Source: an uncultured Lachnospiraceae bacterium (GTDB lineage Bacteria; Bacillota; Clostridia; Lachnospirales; Lachnospiraceae). Taken from it: 64,000 bases of DNA. The position numbers and the translations under genes were made by a program. Every line of letters starts with the position of its first letter. Position 1 is the first letter of the stretch. Below the pieces are notes generated by a model that saw only the letters and a program-made list of their open reading frames with translations, was not told the origin of the DNA and did no database searches. This document shows positions 23,651 to 32,442 of this stretch, piece by piece. The stretch is taken from positions 1 to 64,000 of the forward strand of contig CAJUMV010000022.1 of assembly GCA_910587715.1 (NCBI GenBank). Direction: 5' to 3'.

Positions 23651-26350
23651 TTATACAAGTTTTACGATAATTTTGTAGGCGTTCTCCGGCAGACCTTCAA
23701 GCAGTTCCCGGGAGAGAAGGGCATAAGCGTTATCCTTCACGGGGAGAGCTGTCTCGCCGCAGAGGGCAGAGTCCATCCGATACGCGCCGAAATCTTTGCC
23801 GGATTCGTTCCGGCAGACGACGGTAAAGGTCTTTCCGGCAAAGGGAACGGTGATGGAGGCAGTGGCCGCCTCGTCAAACTGCTCCGCGAGAAGCCTGGGT
23901 GCGATCATGAGCGCACCGTTATCGCCGCGAACGCCGAACACTTCCGTGATCATGGTCATCATAAACCAGCTTGCGGCGCCGGTGAGATAGTGGTACATGC
24001 CGCGTCCGTCCGCGCGGAAATACTCGGGAATGCCCGGATAAATATGACTGGTATTAAAATTAAGCGCGTTGTCTGCGAGGGTTTTAAGCGCCTTCCAGCC
24101 CTCCTTCACAAATCCTCTGCGGTAGAGGGCGTTGGCGTACATCACCGTCATATGGGAGAATACCGCGCCGTTTTCCTTCTCGCCGTAGGCAAAGCCGAAC
24201 ATTCTGCCCATGTCGAATTTCAGTTCTTTAAAGTCCGTGTTCAGACGGTAGCCGCCGATTTCCTTCCTGTAAAGGTAATGGTCGGCAGCCCTCACTATTT
24301 TGGGTATCTGGCTGTCCTTTGCGACGCCGCCCATAATGGAAAATACTTGTCCCGTCAGCATCATGCGTACCTGCTCGCCGAAGAATCTCTCCACGGATTT
24401 CCCGTGATTATCGTAATAGCTGTTAAACCAGCCCTCCTCGTCAGCGCCCTCAATCCATTCCTGAGAGCGGATATGCGCTGTCAGCCAGTCCGCCTTTTTG
24501 GTCAGATTCTCGGCAAGGGCAGAGAGATAGAAGGGGTTGCGGACGCCTGTCACGGTGTGGCGGCAGCGGGTGTTGTAGTCGTCCAAAATCCGGTGCTTTT
24601 TGTCAATGTCGTCATAGACGGAAGGGTCGTCCGCAAGCAGCACGGAGATCTCCTCCAGAAGCTCCACCTTGTGATCGCCGGAGGCGCTGTCTAAAAGAAG
24701 GAGGAGCGACGCCAGATCCCGCAGATTGCCGGCGTAAGCACAGGTGAACGCCACGCTCTCGCCGTGTTCCGCAGCCATGTCCAGCGCGTCGTTCCAGTCC
24801 GCGCCGCGAAGCCGGTAGATGTTGTGATCTCCCACCTCGTAGAAAGCGGTGAGCTGTTGAATCAGAAGATGCTCCAAAATAGTGCCTTTGTAGACTTCCT
24901 CTTTGTCGGTGAGCTGTCTGCTGCCGCTGTCTGCGGACCAGAGCGTGTCCATGCCGGTTCCGCGCATAGCCTGCGCATCCTTAAAATAGGGCGCCTCCCT
25001 GTAAAGGATATCGAGGTCGCCGGTCTGATCGATGTAGAGCTTTGTAGTCATAAGCGGCCAGAGGGCGTGATCCATCCAGACGCGGGCAATGCCGTTTCGG
25101 TCCGCGATAAAGTTCCCGTTTCCGTCCCCGATGATGGTGGCGTTGGTGCCGTCAATGCGGACGCCGCCATAATTCGCGGCTATCATCTGCCCCACATCCT
25201 GCGGCTCCATCAAAAGTAACGACAGGCAGTCCTGCCAGAGATCGCGCCAGCCTCTGCCGCCCCTGCCGTAATCATGGTGAGGCAGAAAGGAACAGCCGAA
25301 CAGACGGCGTAAGAAGGGCTGGAAGCAGACCCATTTCATAAAGCGGTCAAAGTCTGCGTCCCCCGTCCGGAAGCCGACGGACACCTTATCCTGCCAGCAG
25401 GCTTTTGTCTGTGCAAGCGCTGCCGTCACCTTTTCTTCTGTATTATATTTCTGACAGATTTCCTCGATACGGCTCTCCTCTTCCTCCACGCCGAGCAGGA
25501 CAATATAAGCTGATTTTTCGCCGGGAAGCAGCGTCAGGTTCTGGAAACAGAACGCACCCATGGCTTCCCGTCCCTCGGCAGTGGAAAAGGCAGGAACGCC
25601 GGGGCGTTTTTCGCAGACGGCGCGGGGATGGGTGAAGGTGCCGCCCTCGCCGATATATTCTTCCACCGTGGGGAAAAAGCCTTCGGGATTCTGTCCCTTT
25701 GCCGTAAAACCGCAGACGTAATAGGTCTTGGTGTTGGGACGGTGCCCTTTTTCGTCAAAGGACATGGTGGGACGGACGAGGATGCCTTTTTCCGTTGTCC
25801 GGATGCGGTGCAGCATGGATGTCACGTTGCGGTGGTCCCTGATATTGTCCGCGCTTCGTCCGTAGATGGGGATGGCGGCGTAGGGTGTCAGTGAAAGCTC
25901 TTCGCTTGCCAGATTCCGGACGGTCACATACATGATCTCCACATTGTCATCCTTCGGAATAAAAGAGGTGACAGCGGTTCCTATCGGAAGAGATTTGGAC
26001 ACGCGGTCTAAGGTCTGCCACATAAAACCGGCATTCATCACGCTCTCTTCCTGTAAAGGAGAGAAGCGTGCGGCTTCCTGCCCGGCGGAGACACCGGTGG
26101 CGGAGTAAACTTTCGCGTCATGTGTCACAAAGAAGAAGTTGCGGGTGGAGCGGTTGTTATGCAGGTTTTCAGAGCTGACAGGCTCTAAAAGGAAGGTTTC
26201 CTGGTCGATTTTGGCATCGCCGCCCAGATTTGGCGTGACGCTGCTTTTTAATCCCGTTTCTGAAGCGAGGGGAAAATACAGATAACTTGTGTTTTCCGGC
26301 TGCTTCATGGAAAAACTTCCGTGTTCGTCAATAAAGGTAATGGGTTTCAA
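23651..26350 (-). CDS. GH94-family glycoside phosphorylase, long form
   Basis: The 899-residue protein is longer than the disaccharide phosphorylase next to it, near the size I recall for laminaribiose-type GH94 enzymes. An N-terminal beta-sandwich runs to about residue 300. The catalytic barrel has 'HHDYGRGGRGWRDLWQDCLSLLL' near 360 and the catalytic Asp in 'RGADWNDALDMAAEHGESV' near 518. 'GVRNPFYLSALAENLTKKADW' and 'YLTGAASWFMMTMITEVFG' follow. It is cytosolic. It should phosphorolyse beta-glucosides taken up by the importer encoded divergently. Substrate (beta-1,2, 1,3 or 1,4) is unknown. AAAGGAG precedes ATG 26350. It is probably cotranscribed with the shorter GH94 gene. Confidence 0.85.
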   Translation of the reverse strand: MKPITFIDEHGSFSMKQPENTSYLYFPLASETGLKSSVTPNLGGDAKIDQETFLLEPVSSENLHNNRSTRNFFFVTHDAKVYSATGVSAGQEAARFSPLQEESVMNAGFMWQTLDRVSKSLPIGTAVTSFIPKDDNVEIMYVTVRNLASEELSLTPYAAIPIYGRSADNIRDHRNVTSMLHRIRTTEKGILVRPTMSFDEKGHRPNTKTYYVCGFTAKGQNPEGFFPTVEEYIGEGGTFTHPRAVCEKRPGVPAFSTAEGREAMGAFCFQNLTLLPGEKSAYIVLLGVEEEESRIEEICQKYNTEEKVTAALAQTKACWQDKVSVGFRTGDADFDRFMKWVCFQPFLRRLFGCSFLPHHDYGRGGRGWRDLWQDCLSLLLMEPQDVGQMIAANYGGVRIDGTNATIIGDGNGNFIADRNGIARVWMDHALWPLMTTKLYIDQTGDLDILYREAPYFKDAQAMRGTGMDTLWSADSGSRQLTDKEEVYKGTILEHLLIQQLTAFYEVGDHNIYRLRGADWNDALDMAAEHGESVAFTCAYAGNLRDLASLLLLLDSASGDHKVELLEEISVLLADDPSVYDDIDKKHRILDDYNTRCRHTVTGVRNPFYLSALAENLTKKADWLTAHIRSQEWIEGADEEGWFNSYYDNHGKSVERFFGEQVRMMLTGQVFSIMGGVAKDSQIPKIVRAADHYLYRKEIGGYRLNTDFKELKFDMGRMFGFAYGEKENGAVFSHMTVMYANALYRRGFVKEGWKALKTLADNALNFNTSHIYPGIPEYFRADGRGMYHYLTGAASWFMMTMITEVFGVRGDNGALMIAPRLLAEQFDEAATASITVPFAGKTFTVVCRNESGKDFGAYRMDSALCGETALPVKDNAYALLSRELLEGLPENAYKIIVKLV

Positions 26351-26649
26351 TGTGAATGCTCCTTTCTGGTTCGGTTTTTATTTCGAATTCGTAAGTTGTT
26401 ATGGAGAGATTATATAGGAAACGGTGAGAGGAGAAAATCAGAAAACTGAGAAAAATATCAGAATCATGACATATAGAATAAAAAGTAAAAACAGAAAAGA
26501 TGCAGGAGAATAGCGGAATTTGATGATGTGTTACGAATCTGATATTTTGGTTAAGATTCTAAATATATTCTCTTTTGGCGGCAGGCTATACTCAGGGTGT
26601 ACTACGAAATGTGTGGCAAATCCACATGAAAACCAAGGGAGGATAAAAA
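26351..26649. other. Divergent control region between GH94 operon and sugar importer
   Basis: This 299-base AT-rich stretch separates the two divergent operons. TATAAT on the minus strand (26409-26414) could be the -10 of the GH94 operon, and TATACT on the plus strand (26587-26592) could be the -10 of the binding protein gene. Neither has a good -35, which fits activator-dependent promoters. I see no clear palindromic operator. Confidence 0.4.
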
Positions 26650-28107
26650 ATGAAGAAAAAGTTAGTCAGTGTTTTATTGGCTGCGACTGTTATCACCGGA
26701 ATTTTAGCCGGCTGTGGCGGTGGTTCCGATGCAGGCAGTACAAGTCAGGGTACGGACGCCCCGGCGGCTTCTGATGCAGGCAGTTCCGACGCTGGCAGCG
26801 CGGATGCGGGAAGCGACGCAGCTGCAGCGGGCGGCGAGGAAGGAAAAGTCATCAACATCTACAGCTTTAACGACGAGCTTCGCACACGCATCACTGCCGT
26901 TTATTCGGCAATCGAGAACACGTCCGATGACGGCACCGTATCTACCTTAAATGACGGCACGGAGATTCACTGGGTTATCAACCCCAATCAGGACGGTGTG
27001 TACCAGGATAAACTGGACGAGGCGCTTTTAAATCAGGCGGACGCGGAAGATGACGATAAGGTTGATCTTTTTGCGGCTGAGCTCGATTACATCGTTAAGT
27101 ACACGGATGCAAATGTAGACGTGGCGATGCCACTTTCCGATTTGGAAATCAACCCGGATGCGGATCTGGCGGATCAGTTCGCATTCACCAAGACGGTGGC
27201 GTCTGATGTGAACGGCGTACAGAGGGCTTCCACATGGCAGGCATGCCCCGGTGTTTTAGTATACCGCCGCGATATTGCAAAAGAAGTTTTCGGCACGGAC
27301 GATCCGGTTGAGATCGGAAAGAAGACGGCGGACTGGGCAACCATGAAGACGACCGCGGAAGAGCTTAAGGCAAAGGGCTACTACGCATTCAGCTGTTATG
27401 CGGACACCTTCCGTACATACGGCAACAATATTGCGGGTCCCTGGGTTGAGGCAGGCTCCACGACGATCAAGGTTGACCAGAAGATCATCGACTGGGTCAA
27501 TGATTCCAAGGAGTGGATGGACGCAGGCTACTTTGACCCTACAGTAACAGGGCGGTGGAACGCGGATTGGTTCACCGCAATGAGCTCCAGCTCGAAGGTA
27601 TTTGCATTCCTCTTCCCGGCATGGGGCATCGACACCCAGATGGTGCCTAACTGGGACGGCGAGGAAGGCGCATGGGCGGTTACCAATGCTCCCCTTCCGT
27701 ACAACTGGGGCGGTACTTATCTTGTAGCAGCGACAGGAACGGATAATCCGACTCATGTAAAAGAAATCATCATGGCACTGACGGGCAATCAGGATAATCT
27801 GACGAAGGTTGCAAAAGAGTACACCGAGTTCACGAACGCGCAGACTGTTATGGATGCGGCGGCAAACGGTACCGAGTTTAATTCTGCTTTCCTTGGCGGT
27901 CAGAATCCGTACGGCTATTTTGCAGACAGCCTTTCCAGCATCAAGATGGCACCGTTGTCATCCTATGATCAGGGCTGTGTAGAGCTGATTCAGAATGCGT
28001 TTGGCGATTATTTGCAGGGACAGATTGATTACGACACAGCGAAAGCTAATTTCGAGACAGCTATCAAGGAGCGTTATCCTGAGATCACAGAAATTCAGTG
28101 GCCGTAA
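26650..28107 (+). CDS. Sugar ABC transporter substrate-binding lipoprotein
   Basis: The 485-residue protein has a lipobox ITGILAGC (Cys near 22), an Ala/Gly/Ser/Asp-rich low-complexity linker of about 45 residues, and the family 1 binding protein fold (INIYSFNDELRTRI, 'VDLFAAELDYIVKYTD', 'FLFPAWGIDTQM', 'NWGGTYLVAATGTDNPTHVKEII'). It captures an oligosaccharide outside the membrane for the two permeases that follow. No ATPase gene is in this cluster, so the MsmK-type ATPase at 7061-8173 or another one probably energises it. A stable hairpin follows the stop, as often seen where the binding protein must be made in excess. Confidence 0.9.
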   Translation: MKKKLVSVLLAATVITGILAGCGGGSDAGSTSQGTDAPAASDAGSSDAGSADAGSDAAAAGGEEGKVINIYSFNDELRTRITAVYSAIENTSDDGTVSTLNDGTEIHWVINPNQDGVYQDKLDEALLNQADAEDDDKVDLFAAELDYIVKYTDANVDVAMPLSDLEINPDADLADQFAFTKTVASDVNGVQRASTWQACPGVLVYRRDIAKEVFGTDDPVEIGKKTADWATMKTTAEELKAKGYYAFSCYADTFRTYGNNIAGPWVEAGSTTIKVDQKIIDWVNDSKEWMDAGYFDPTVTGRWNADWFTAMSSSSKVFAFLFPAWGIDTQMVPNWDGEEGAWAVTNAPLPYNWGGTYLVAATGTDNPTHVKEIIMALTGNQDNLTKVAKEYTEFTNAQTVMDAAANGTEFNSAFLGGQNPYGYFADSLSSIKMAPLSSYDQGCVELIQNAFGDYLQGQIDYDTAKANFETAIKERYPEITEIQWP

Positions 28108-28123
28108 TTTTTTAAATGATTAG

Positions 28124-28152
28124 GAATGCGGCGTACTCGTTACGCCGCATTC
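28124..28152 (+). terminator. Intercistronic hairpin after the binding protein gene
   Basis: GAATGCGGCGTA (28124-28135) and TACGCCGCATTC (28141-28152) make a perfect 12-bp stem around CTCGT. No T-run follows, so it likely protects the upstream message from 3' decay or partly attenuates, rather than ending transcription. Confidence 0.7.
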
Positions 28153-28185
28153 TCAATATAAGAAAGTAGGAAAGGGGTGCTGTTC

Positions 28186-29136
28186 GTGCAAAAAAAACGT
28201 AAATTGGTCAATTACGCAAAATGGGGATATATTTTTATTCTCCCTTTTTTCGTAAGCTTTTTTATATTCTCTCTCATACCGTTGGTTGATACCATCCGAT
28301 ACAGTTTTTACGAATATTATCGTTCGGGGATCAAAGAAATCGGCCCCAACTTTATCGGGATGGCAAATTATGCGAGCCTGATTCAGTCCGATATGCTGAA
28401 ATACGCAGGAAATACCCTGATTTTGTGGTTGATTGGCTTTGTTCCGCAAATCGTGATAGCGCTGACGCTTGCTTCGTGGTTTGTGGATGTGCGGATGAAG
28501 ATTCGCTGCCAGCAGTTTTTCAAGGTAGTCATTTATCTGCCTAACCTGATTATGGCAAGTGCGTTTGCAATGCTGTTTTTTACTTTGTTTTCAAAGACAG
28601 GTCCGGTCAATTCCATATTGATGTCGCTTGGCGTGATAAGCGAGGTCATTGATTTTATGCGCACCGCATTTGGCGTAAGGACTTTAGCCGGAAGTATGAA
28701 TTTCCTGATGTGGTTTGGTAATACGACGATTATGTTGATGGCGGCAATCATGGGTATCAGCCCTGATATTTTTGAGGCGTCGGAAATAGACGGATGCAAC
28801 AGTACGCAGAGATTCTTCCGCATCACGCTTCCACTGATCCGGCCAATCCTTGCTTATACATTGATCACATCCATTATCGGCGGTCTGCAGATGTTTGATG
28901 TGCCTCAGATTCTGACGAACGGACAGGGAAATCCTGACCGTACATCCATGACGTTAATCATGTTCCTCAACAGCCATTTGAGAAGCAAGAATTACGGCAT
29001 GGCCGGCTCTCTTTCGGTTTATCTGTTCATTGTCAGCGGCATCTTATGTTTTATTGTATACAAAATAACAAATGACAATGATCCGGACGGCTCCAAAGCA
29101 GCTGCCAGAGCAAAGAAAAAGAGAGGAGAGCGATAG
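28186..29136 (+). CDS. Sugar ABC transporter permease, MalF type
   Basis: The product is about 316 residues. I choose GTG 28186 because AGGAAAGG lies about ten bases upstream; a GTG at 28177 sits too close. It has six predicted membrane helices and the EAA loop 'DIFEASEIDGCNSTQRFFRITLPLIRPIL'. It belongs to the CUT1 sugar permeases and partners the MalG-type protein encoded four bases after its stop. The C-terminal tail is basic (AARAKKKRGER). Confidence 0.88.
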   Translation: MQKKRKLVNYAKWGYIFILPFFVSFFIFSLIPLVDTIRYSFYEYYRSGIKEIGPNFIGMANYASLIQSDMLKYAGNTLILWLIGFVPQIVIALTLASWFVDVRMKIRCQQFFKVVIYLPNLIMASAFAMLFFTLFSKTGPVNSILMSLGVISEVIDFMRTAFGVRTLAGSMNFLMWFGNTTIMLMAAIMGISPDIFEASEIDGCNSTQRFFRITLPLIRPILAYTLITSIIGGLQMFDVPQILTNGQGNPDRTSMTLIMFLNSHLRSKNYGMAGSLSVYLFIVSGILCFIVYKITNDNDPDGSKAAARAKKKRGER

Positions 29137-29139
29137 ATT

Positions 29140-29985
29140 ATGAGTTCAAAATCATTTAATCGTCTGCGTACGGTTTTCGCGCATGTGCTGTTGATATTTC
29201 TGTCCTTTTTGTGCTTGTTTTTCTTCTATATTCTGATTATAAACGCGACGCACTCCCATGCGGAGCTGCAAAGAGGTTTTTATGCCCTGCCCGGAACCAG
29301 TTTTTTAAAGAATTTTAACAGTGTGGCAAATAACGGAGAATTTCCCATGATGCGGGGTATTATGAACAGCCTGATCGTCTCCGGCTGCAGCGCGGCAATC
29401 TGCATTTATTTTTCCGCGCTGACCGCATACGGGCTTTATGCTTACGATTTTAAGCTCAAAAAGATTGCTTTTACGTTTATTATGATGATTCTTGTTATGC
29501 CTACACAGGTCACCGCAATGGGTTTCCTGCGTTTGATTACAAAGATGGGCATGTACGATTCCCTGCTTCCGTTGATCATTCCGTCGATCGCGTCGCCGGC
29601 AGTATTCTATTTTATGTACAGTTATTTAGAGTCTTCTCTTCCGCTGTCGCTTGTGGAAGCGGCGAGGATCGACGGGGCGAAGGAATTTCGGACATTTAAC
29701 CAGATTGTCCTTCCCATCATGAAACCGGCAATGGCGGTACAGGCAATCTTCACCTTTGTGGGTTCATGGAACAATTACTTCGTTCCCGCGCTAGTCATTC
29801 AGTCTAAAGATAAGATGACAGTGCCGATTCTGATTGCGCTCCTTCGCGGCGCCGATTATATGAACCGTGATATGGGAAAAATATACATGATGATTCTGCT
29901 GGCAATCGTGCCAATCATCCTTGTGTATCTGCTTTTGTCCAAGTATATTATCGCGGGCGTGACGCTCGGCGGCGTGAAAGGTTAA
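29140..29985 (+). CDS. Sugar ABC transporter permease, MalG type
   Basis: The 281-residue protein has six predicted helices and the EAA loop 'LSLVEAARIDGAKEFRTFNQIVLPIMKPAM'. It ends in 'IIAGVTLGGVKG', a typical ending for the family. AGAGGAGAG precedes the start. It is the last gene of the importer cluster. The operon appears to lack an ATPase. Confidence 0.9.
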   Translation: MSSKSFNRLRTVFAHVLLIFLSFLCLFFFYILIINATHSHAELQRGFYALPGTSFLKNFNSVANNGEFPMMRGIMNSLIVSGCSAAICIYFSALTAYGLYAYDFKLKKIAFTFIMMILVMPTQVTAMGFLRLITKMGMYDSLLPLIIPSIASPAVFYFMYSYLESSLPLSLVEAARIDGAKEFRTFNQIVLPIMKPAMAVQAIFTFVGSWNNYFVPALVIQSKDKMTVPILIALLRGADYMNRDMGKIYMMILLAIVPIILVYLLLSKYIIAGVTLGGVKG

Positions 29986-30018
29986 TTGTGTAAAAAGGAT
30001 TGCAGGAGAGGGAACCCC

Positions 30019-30237
30019 TCAGGTCAGCAAAGGCAGGCTGAGCGTGAAGGCGGTTCCCTTTCCCTTTTCCGAGGAAACTTCGATGGTCCCCTCGTGTTCC
30101 GAAATAATCGCGTGGGTGATGGCAAGCTCCAGTCCCTGCCCGCCCTTGTCGGCGAGGCGGAACAGTTTGATGATATCACGATGCTTGCACTGCAGGTCAG
30201 GGGCTGAAAAGCGGTGTGTTTGCGGAAAGGAGCACAT
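30019..30237 (-). pseudogene. Remnant of a sensor histidine kinase ATPase domain
   Basis: On the minus strand a short frame reads 'LFRLADKGGQGLELAITHAIISEHEGTIEVSSEKGKGTAFTLSLPLL'-like sequence (split here: RLADKGGQGLELA, then ITHAIISEHEGTIEVSSEKG). This is the G1/G2 end of a HATPase_c domain as found at kinase C-termini. No upstream kinase sequence remains: the residues before KLFRLAD do not continue the family, and the plus-strand importer operon lies right beside it. It is most likely a leftover of a deleted two-component system. Confidence 0.7.
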
Positions 30238-30281
30238 ATCAGATAGGGCAAAACCGTGGGGTAAAATATGGGTGGAAGATG

Positions 30282-30329
30282 AGCCGGGGTTATGGTATAC
30301 TCAGATGTATATTATAGTCCCGGCTTTTT
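30282..30329 (+). terminator. Possible terminator before the chemoreceptor gene
   Basis: AGCCGGG (30282-30288) pairs with CCCGGCT (30319-30325) followed by TTTTG. The 30-base loop is long and AT-rich, so folding is less certain. The rest of 29986-30397 holds only the kinase remnant and the leader of the chemoreceptor gene. Confidence 0.45.
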
Positions 30330-30397
30330 GAGTCTTGGGAGAACGTGTATGGGGAAACGCACGGAATAATATTTTATATTCAGGAGGGTTATAGCTA

Positions 30398-31951
30398 ATG
30401 GAAGGGAGCGAAAGAAAAAATCTGACTGCGCTGGAGGAGTATATCAATAAGGTGTATGTGCTTGTTTTGCTGCTGATACCGGGCGCTTGTCAGTGCGCGG
30501 GCATCATGTACACGTTTATGAAGCTGATGGGCTGGACGCCGCCTGTTTCATGGACGGCGTTACTTATTTTTGATGTGACCTGTCTGATCTATCTGGGGAT
30601 TGGAATTTATTTTGTAAAAACAGGATTTAAGAATGGCGTGGTAAAAGCGTCCAAGCTGAAAGCCGGAAAGATTTTTGCGGCTGTGATTCTGCTTATTCAG
30701 TGGAACTTTATCCAGTATATGGTTCCCGCCGGGGATTTTTGGGGCTTTGCTTTTTTCTTTGTGGTGCTTACCACCTTTTTTCTTGACTATAAGCTGGTTG
30801 CCGTTACATCGGCGGAGATTGTGGCCTCCCTGGTGATAGGGTGGTTTGTAAAAGGGAAGGTTCTTTTGCCGGTCGAAGGGGAGATGTTCATTACGAATAT
30901 AGCCGACAGAGGCGTTTCACTGTGTCTGGCTCTTCCTACTACGGTGCTGTTAACTTATCTGATTAACCGTTTCCTTGTGAACGCCAAAAAGGACGAGATG
31001 GAACGCAACAATGAAAAGGTGAAAAATGTGCTTGATTCTGTGCAGTCCCTTTCGGAGAGTCTTTTGAGCGCAGGACAGGCTCTCTCGCAGATTTCGGAAA
31101 ACGAGAGCGCTTCCGTGGAAGAATTGTCGGCGACCAGCGAGCAGTTATTGGAGGGTAGTAACAGGCTCGATGGCAAGACGAGAGAGAGCATGGAGAATCT
31201 GAAAGAGCTGGACGAATGGAAGAACGTTGTGGCGGATAACGTGGAGAAGGTGGAGCAGACTTCCAACGATTTGTTAGACAAGACGAGGGAGAATGAAAAG
31301 CGGCTTGCAGAGTTAAAAGATATTAACAGCGATGTGTCCAAGTCCATGGTTGCCACGACGGATGTGGCGCAGAAGCTGTCAAAGGCGGTAGAGCAGATTG
31401 GCATGACTTTGAATCTGATCAGCGATATTTCTTCTTCCACGAATCTGTTGGCGCTGAATGCTTCCATCGAAGCGGCAAGAGCGGGAGAGGCGGGAAAAGG
31501 GTTTGCTGTGGTTGCGCAGGAGGTCGGCAATCTGGCGAACAGCACGCAGGAATCTCTGGAAGAGGTGTCGAAGGTCATACAGACAGTGCAGAACAATGTG
31601 AAAGAGATTACCATGTATGTCAACGACAATTCCCAGAAACTGGAGAGACAGAATGAGTATTTTACCAATGTATATGTGGGCATACAGGATATGACGCAGC
31701 TTCTCGGCGCTGCGGCGGATGCGGTGAGCGCTATGGGAGAGGCGCATAACAAACAGGCGATGGTTATCCAGAGTACCGTTACCATCAACAAAGAGATTGC
31801 CGACGACATCAGCAATGAGAACACCCAGTTCCAGTCCATCAACGCTATGGTGGAGAGCAATGTGAATGATATCGCGGAGATGTCTAACCAGATTACTACT
31901 ATTAACGGGATGGTGGATGAGATTAATAATCTTTTGAAGAGGGAAGAATGA
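30398..31951 (+). CDS. Methyl-accepting chemotaxis-type protein with six-helix membrane N-terminus
   Basis: The 517-residue protein has about six membrane helices in residues 20-190, with no periplasmic ligand domain and no HAMP. A long coiled-coil signalling domain follows. The hairpin tip reads 'NLLALNASIEAARAGEAGKGFAVVAQEVGNLA'. Such receptors probably sense membrane-borne cues or act in non-taxis signalling via CheA/CheW. AGGAGGG precedes ATG 30398. The stop overlaps the start of the first 164-residue paralogue by four bases (ATGA), so it is translationally coupled to that gene. Confidence 0.88.
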   Translation: MEGSERKNLTALEEYINKVYVLVLLLIPGACQCAGIMYTFMKLMGWTPPVSWTALLIFDVTCLIYLGIGIYFVKTGFKNGVVKASKLKAGKIFAAVILLIQWNFIQYMVPAGDFWGFAFFFVVLTTFFLDYKLVAVTSAEIVASLVIGWFVKGKVLLPVEGEMFITNIADRGVSLCLALPTTVLLTYLINRFLVNAKKDEMERNNEKVKNVLDSVQSLSESLLSAGQALSQISENESASVEELSATSEQLLEGSNRLDGKTRESMENLKELDEWKNVVADNVEKVEQTSNDLLDKTRENEKRLAELKDINSDVSKSMVATTDVAQKLSKAVEQIGMTLNLISDISSSTNLLALNASIEAARAGEAGKGFAVVAQEVGNLANSTQESLEEVSKVIQTVQNNVKEITMYVNDNSQKLERQNEYFTNVYVGIQDMTQLLGAAADAVSAMGEAHNKQAMVIQSTVTINKEIADDISNENTQFQSINAMVESNVNDIAEMSNQITTINGMVDEINNLLKREE

Positions 31952-32442
31952 TACCTGTCATACCGCATATGAAGTTCACAATCCTGACGGAGAAGACGCC
32001 GGAGGAAGTCTGCCACATTATGGAGGAGGCGACGATGGTCCGTAATGGGCTTATACGCTTTTCGCCTGGCGGACCGGATTTTTTCGGGGAGGTCTGGGAC
32101 TCGGAGTTTGAGGTGATGCCGATACTGCCGCTCGGGGTTCGGAACTCCTTTCAGCCTGTGATTGTGGGGGATATACGGAAGCAGGGAAATGAGACGGCAG
32201 TAGAGATACATATGCGCCTGTCATGGTACATATTCGCCTTTTGTGTGGCATGGTTTGGCATGACAGGGCTGTATTTTGCAGTCTGCCTGTTGAATCTGAT
32301 TGTAGGTCACCCGGACAGTTGGAAGGGGATTGTGTCGGCGGTCGGGTATTTCCTTATTGTACAGCTTCTTGCGAGAGCGGGGTTTTATATTCCGGCAAAG
32401 AAGGCGAGGCGGAGGCTGGAAGAACTGTTTGGGGATGTGTGA
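31948..32442 (+). CDS. Small membrane protein, paralogue 1 of a tandem pair
   Basis: The 164-residue product has an N-terminal soluble part (about 1-90: TEKTPEEVCHIMEE, 'SEFEVMPILPLGVRNSF', 'IVGDIRKQGNETAVEIHMRL'). Two hydrophobic helices follow (about 92-115 and 120-142), then a basic tail with 'FYIPAKKARRRLEELF'. I do not recognise the family. The next gene encodes a protein of exactly the same length and layout, so these are tandem duplicates. Its ATG overlaps the chemoreceptor stop and its TGA overlaps the next ATG, so the three genes are translationally coupled. A role linked to the receptor is an inference from this. Confidence 0.75.
   Translation: MIPVIPHMKFTILTEKTPEEVCHIMEEATMVRNGLIRFSPGGPDFFGEVWDSEFEVMPILPLGVRNSFQPVIVGDIRKQGNETAVEIHMRLSWYIFAFCVAWFGMTGLYFAVCLLNLIVGHPDSWKGIVSAVGYFLIVQLLARAGFYIPAKKARRRLEELFGDV

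Noticed and set aside
30955..32211. 418-codon open frame on the minus strand opposite the chemoreceptor
   Set aside because: Ser/Leu-rich antisense image of the coiled-coil receptor; no ribosome site and no domain.
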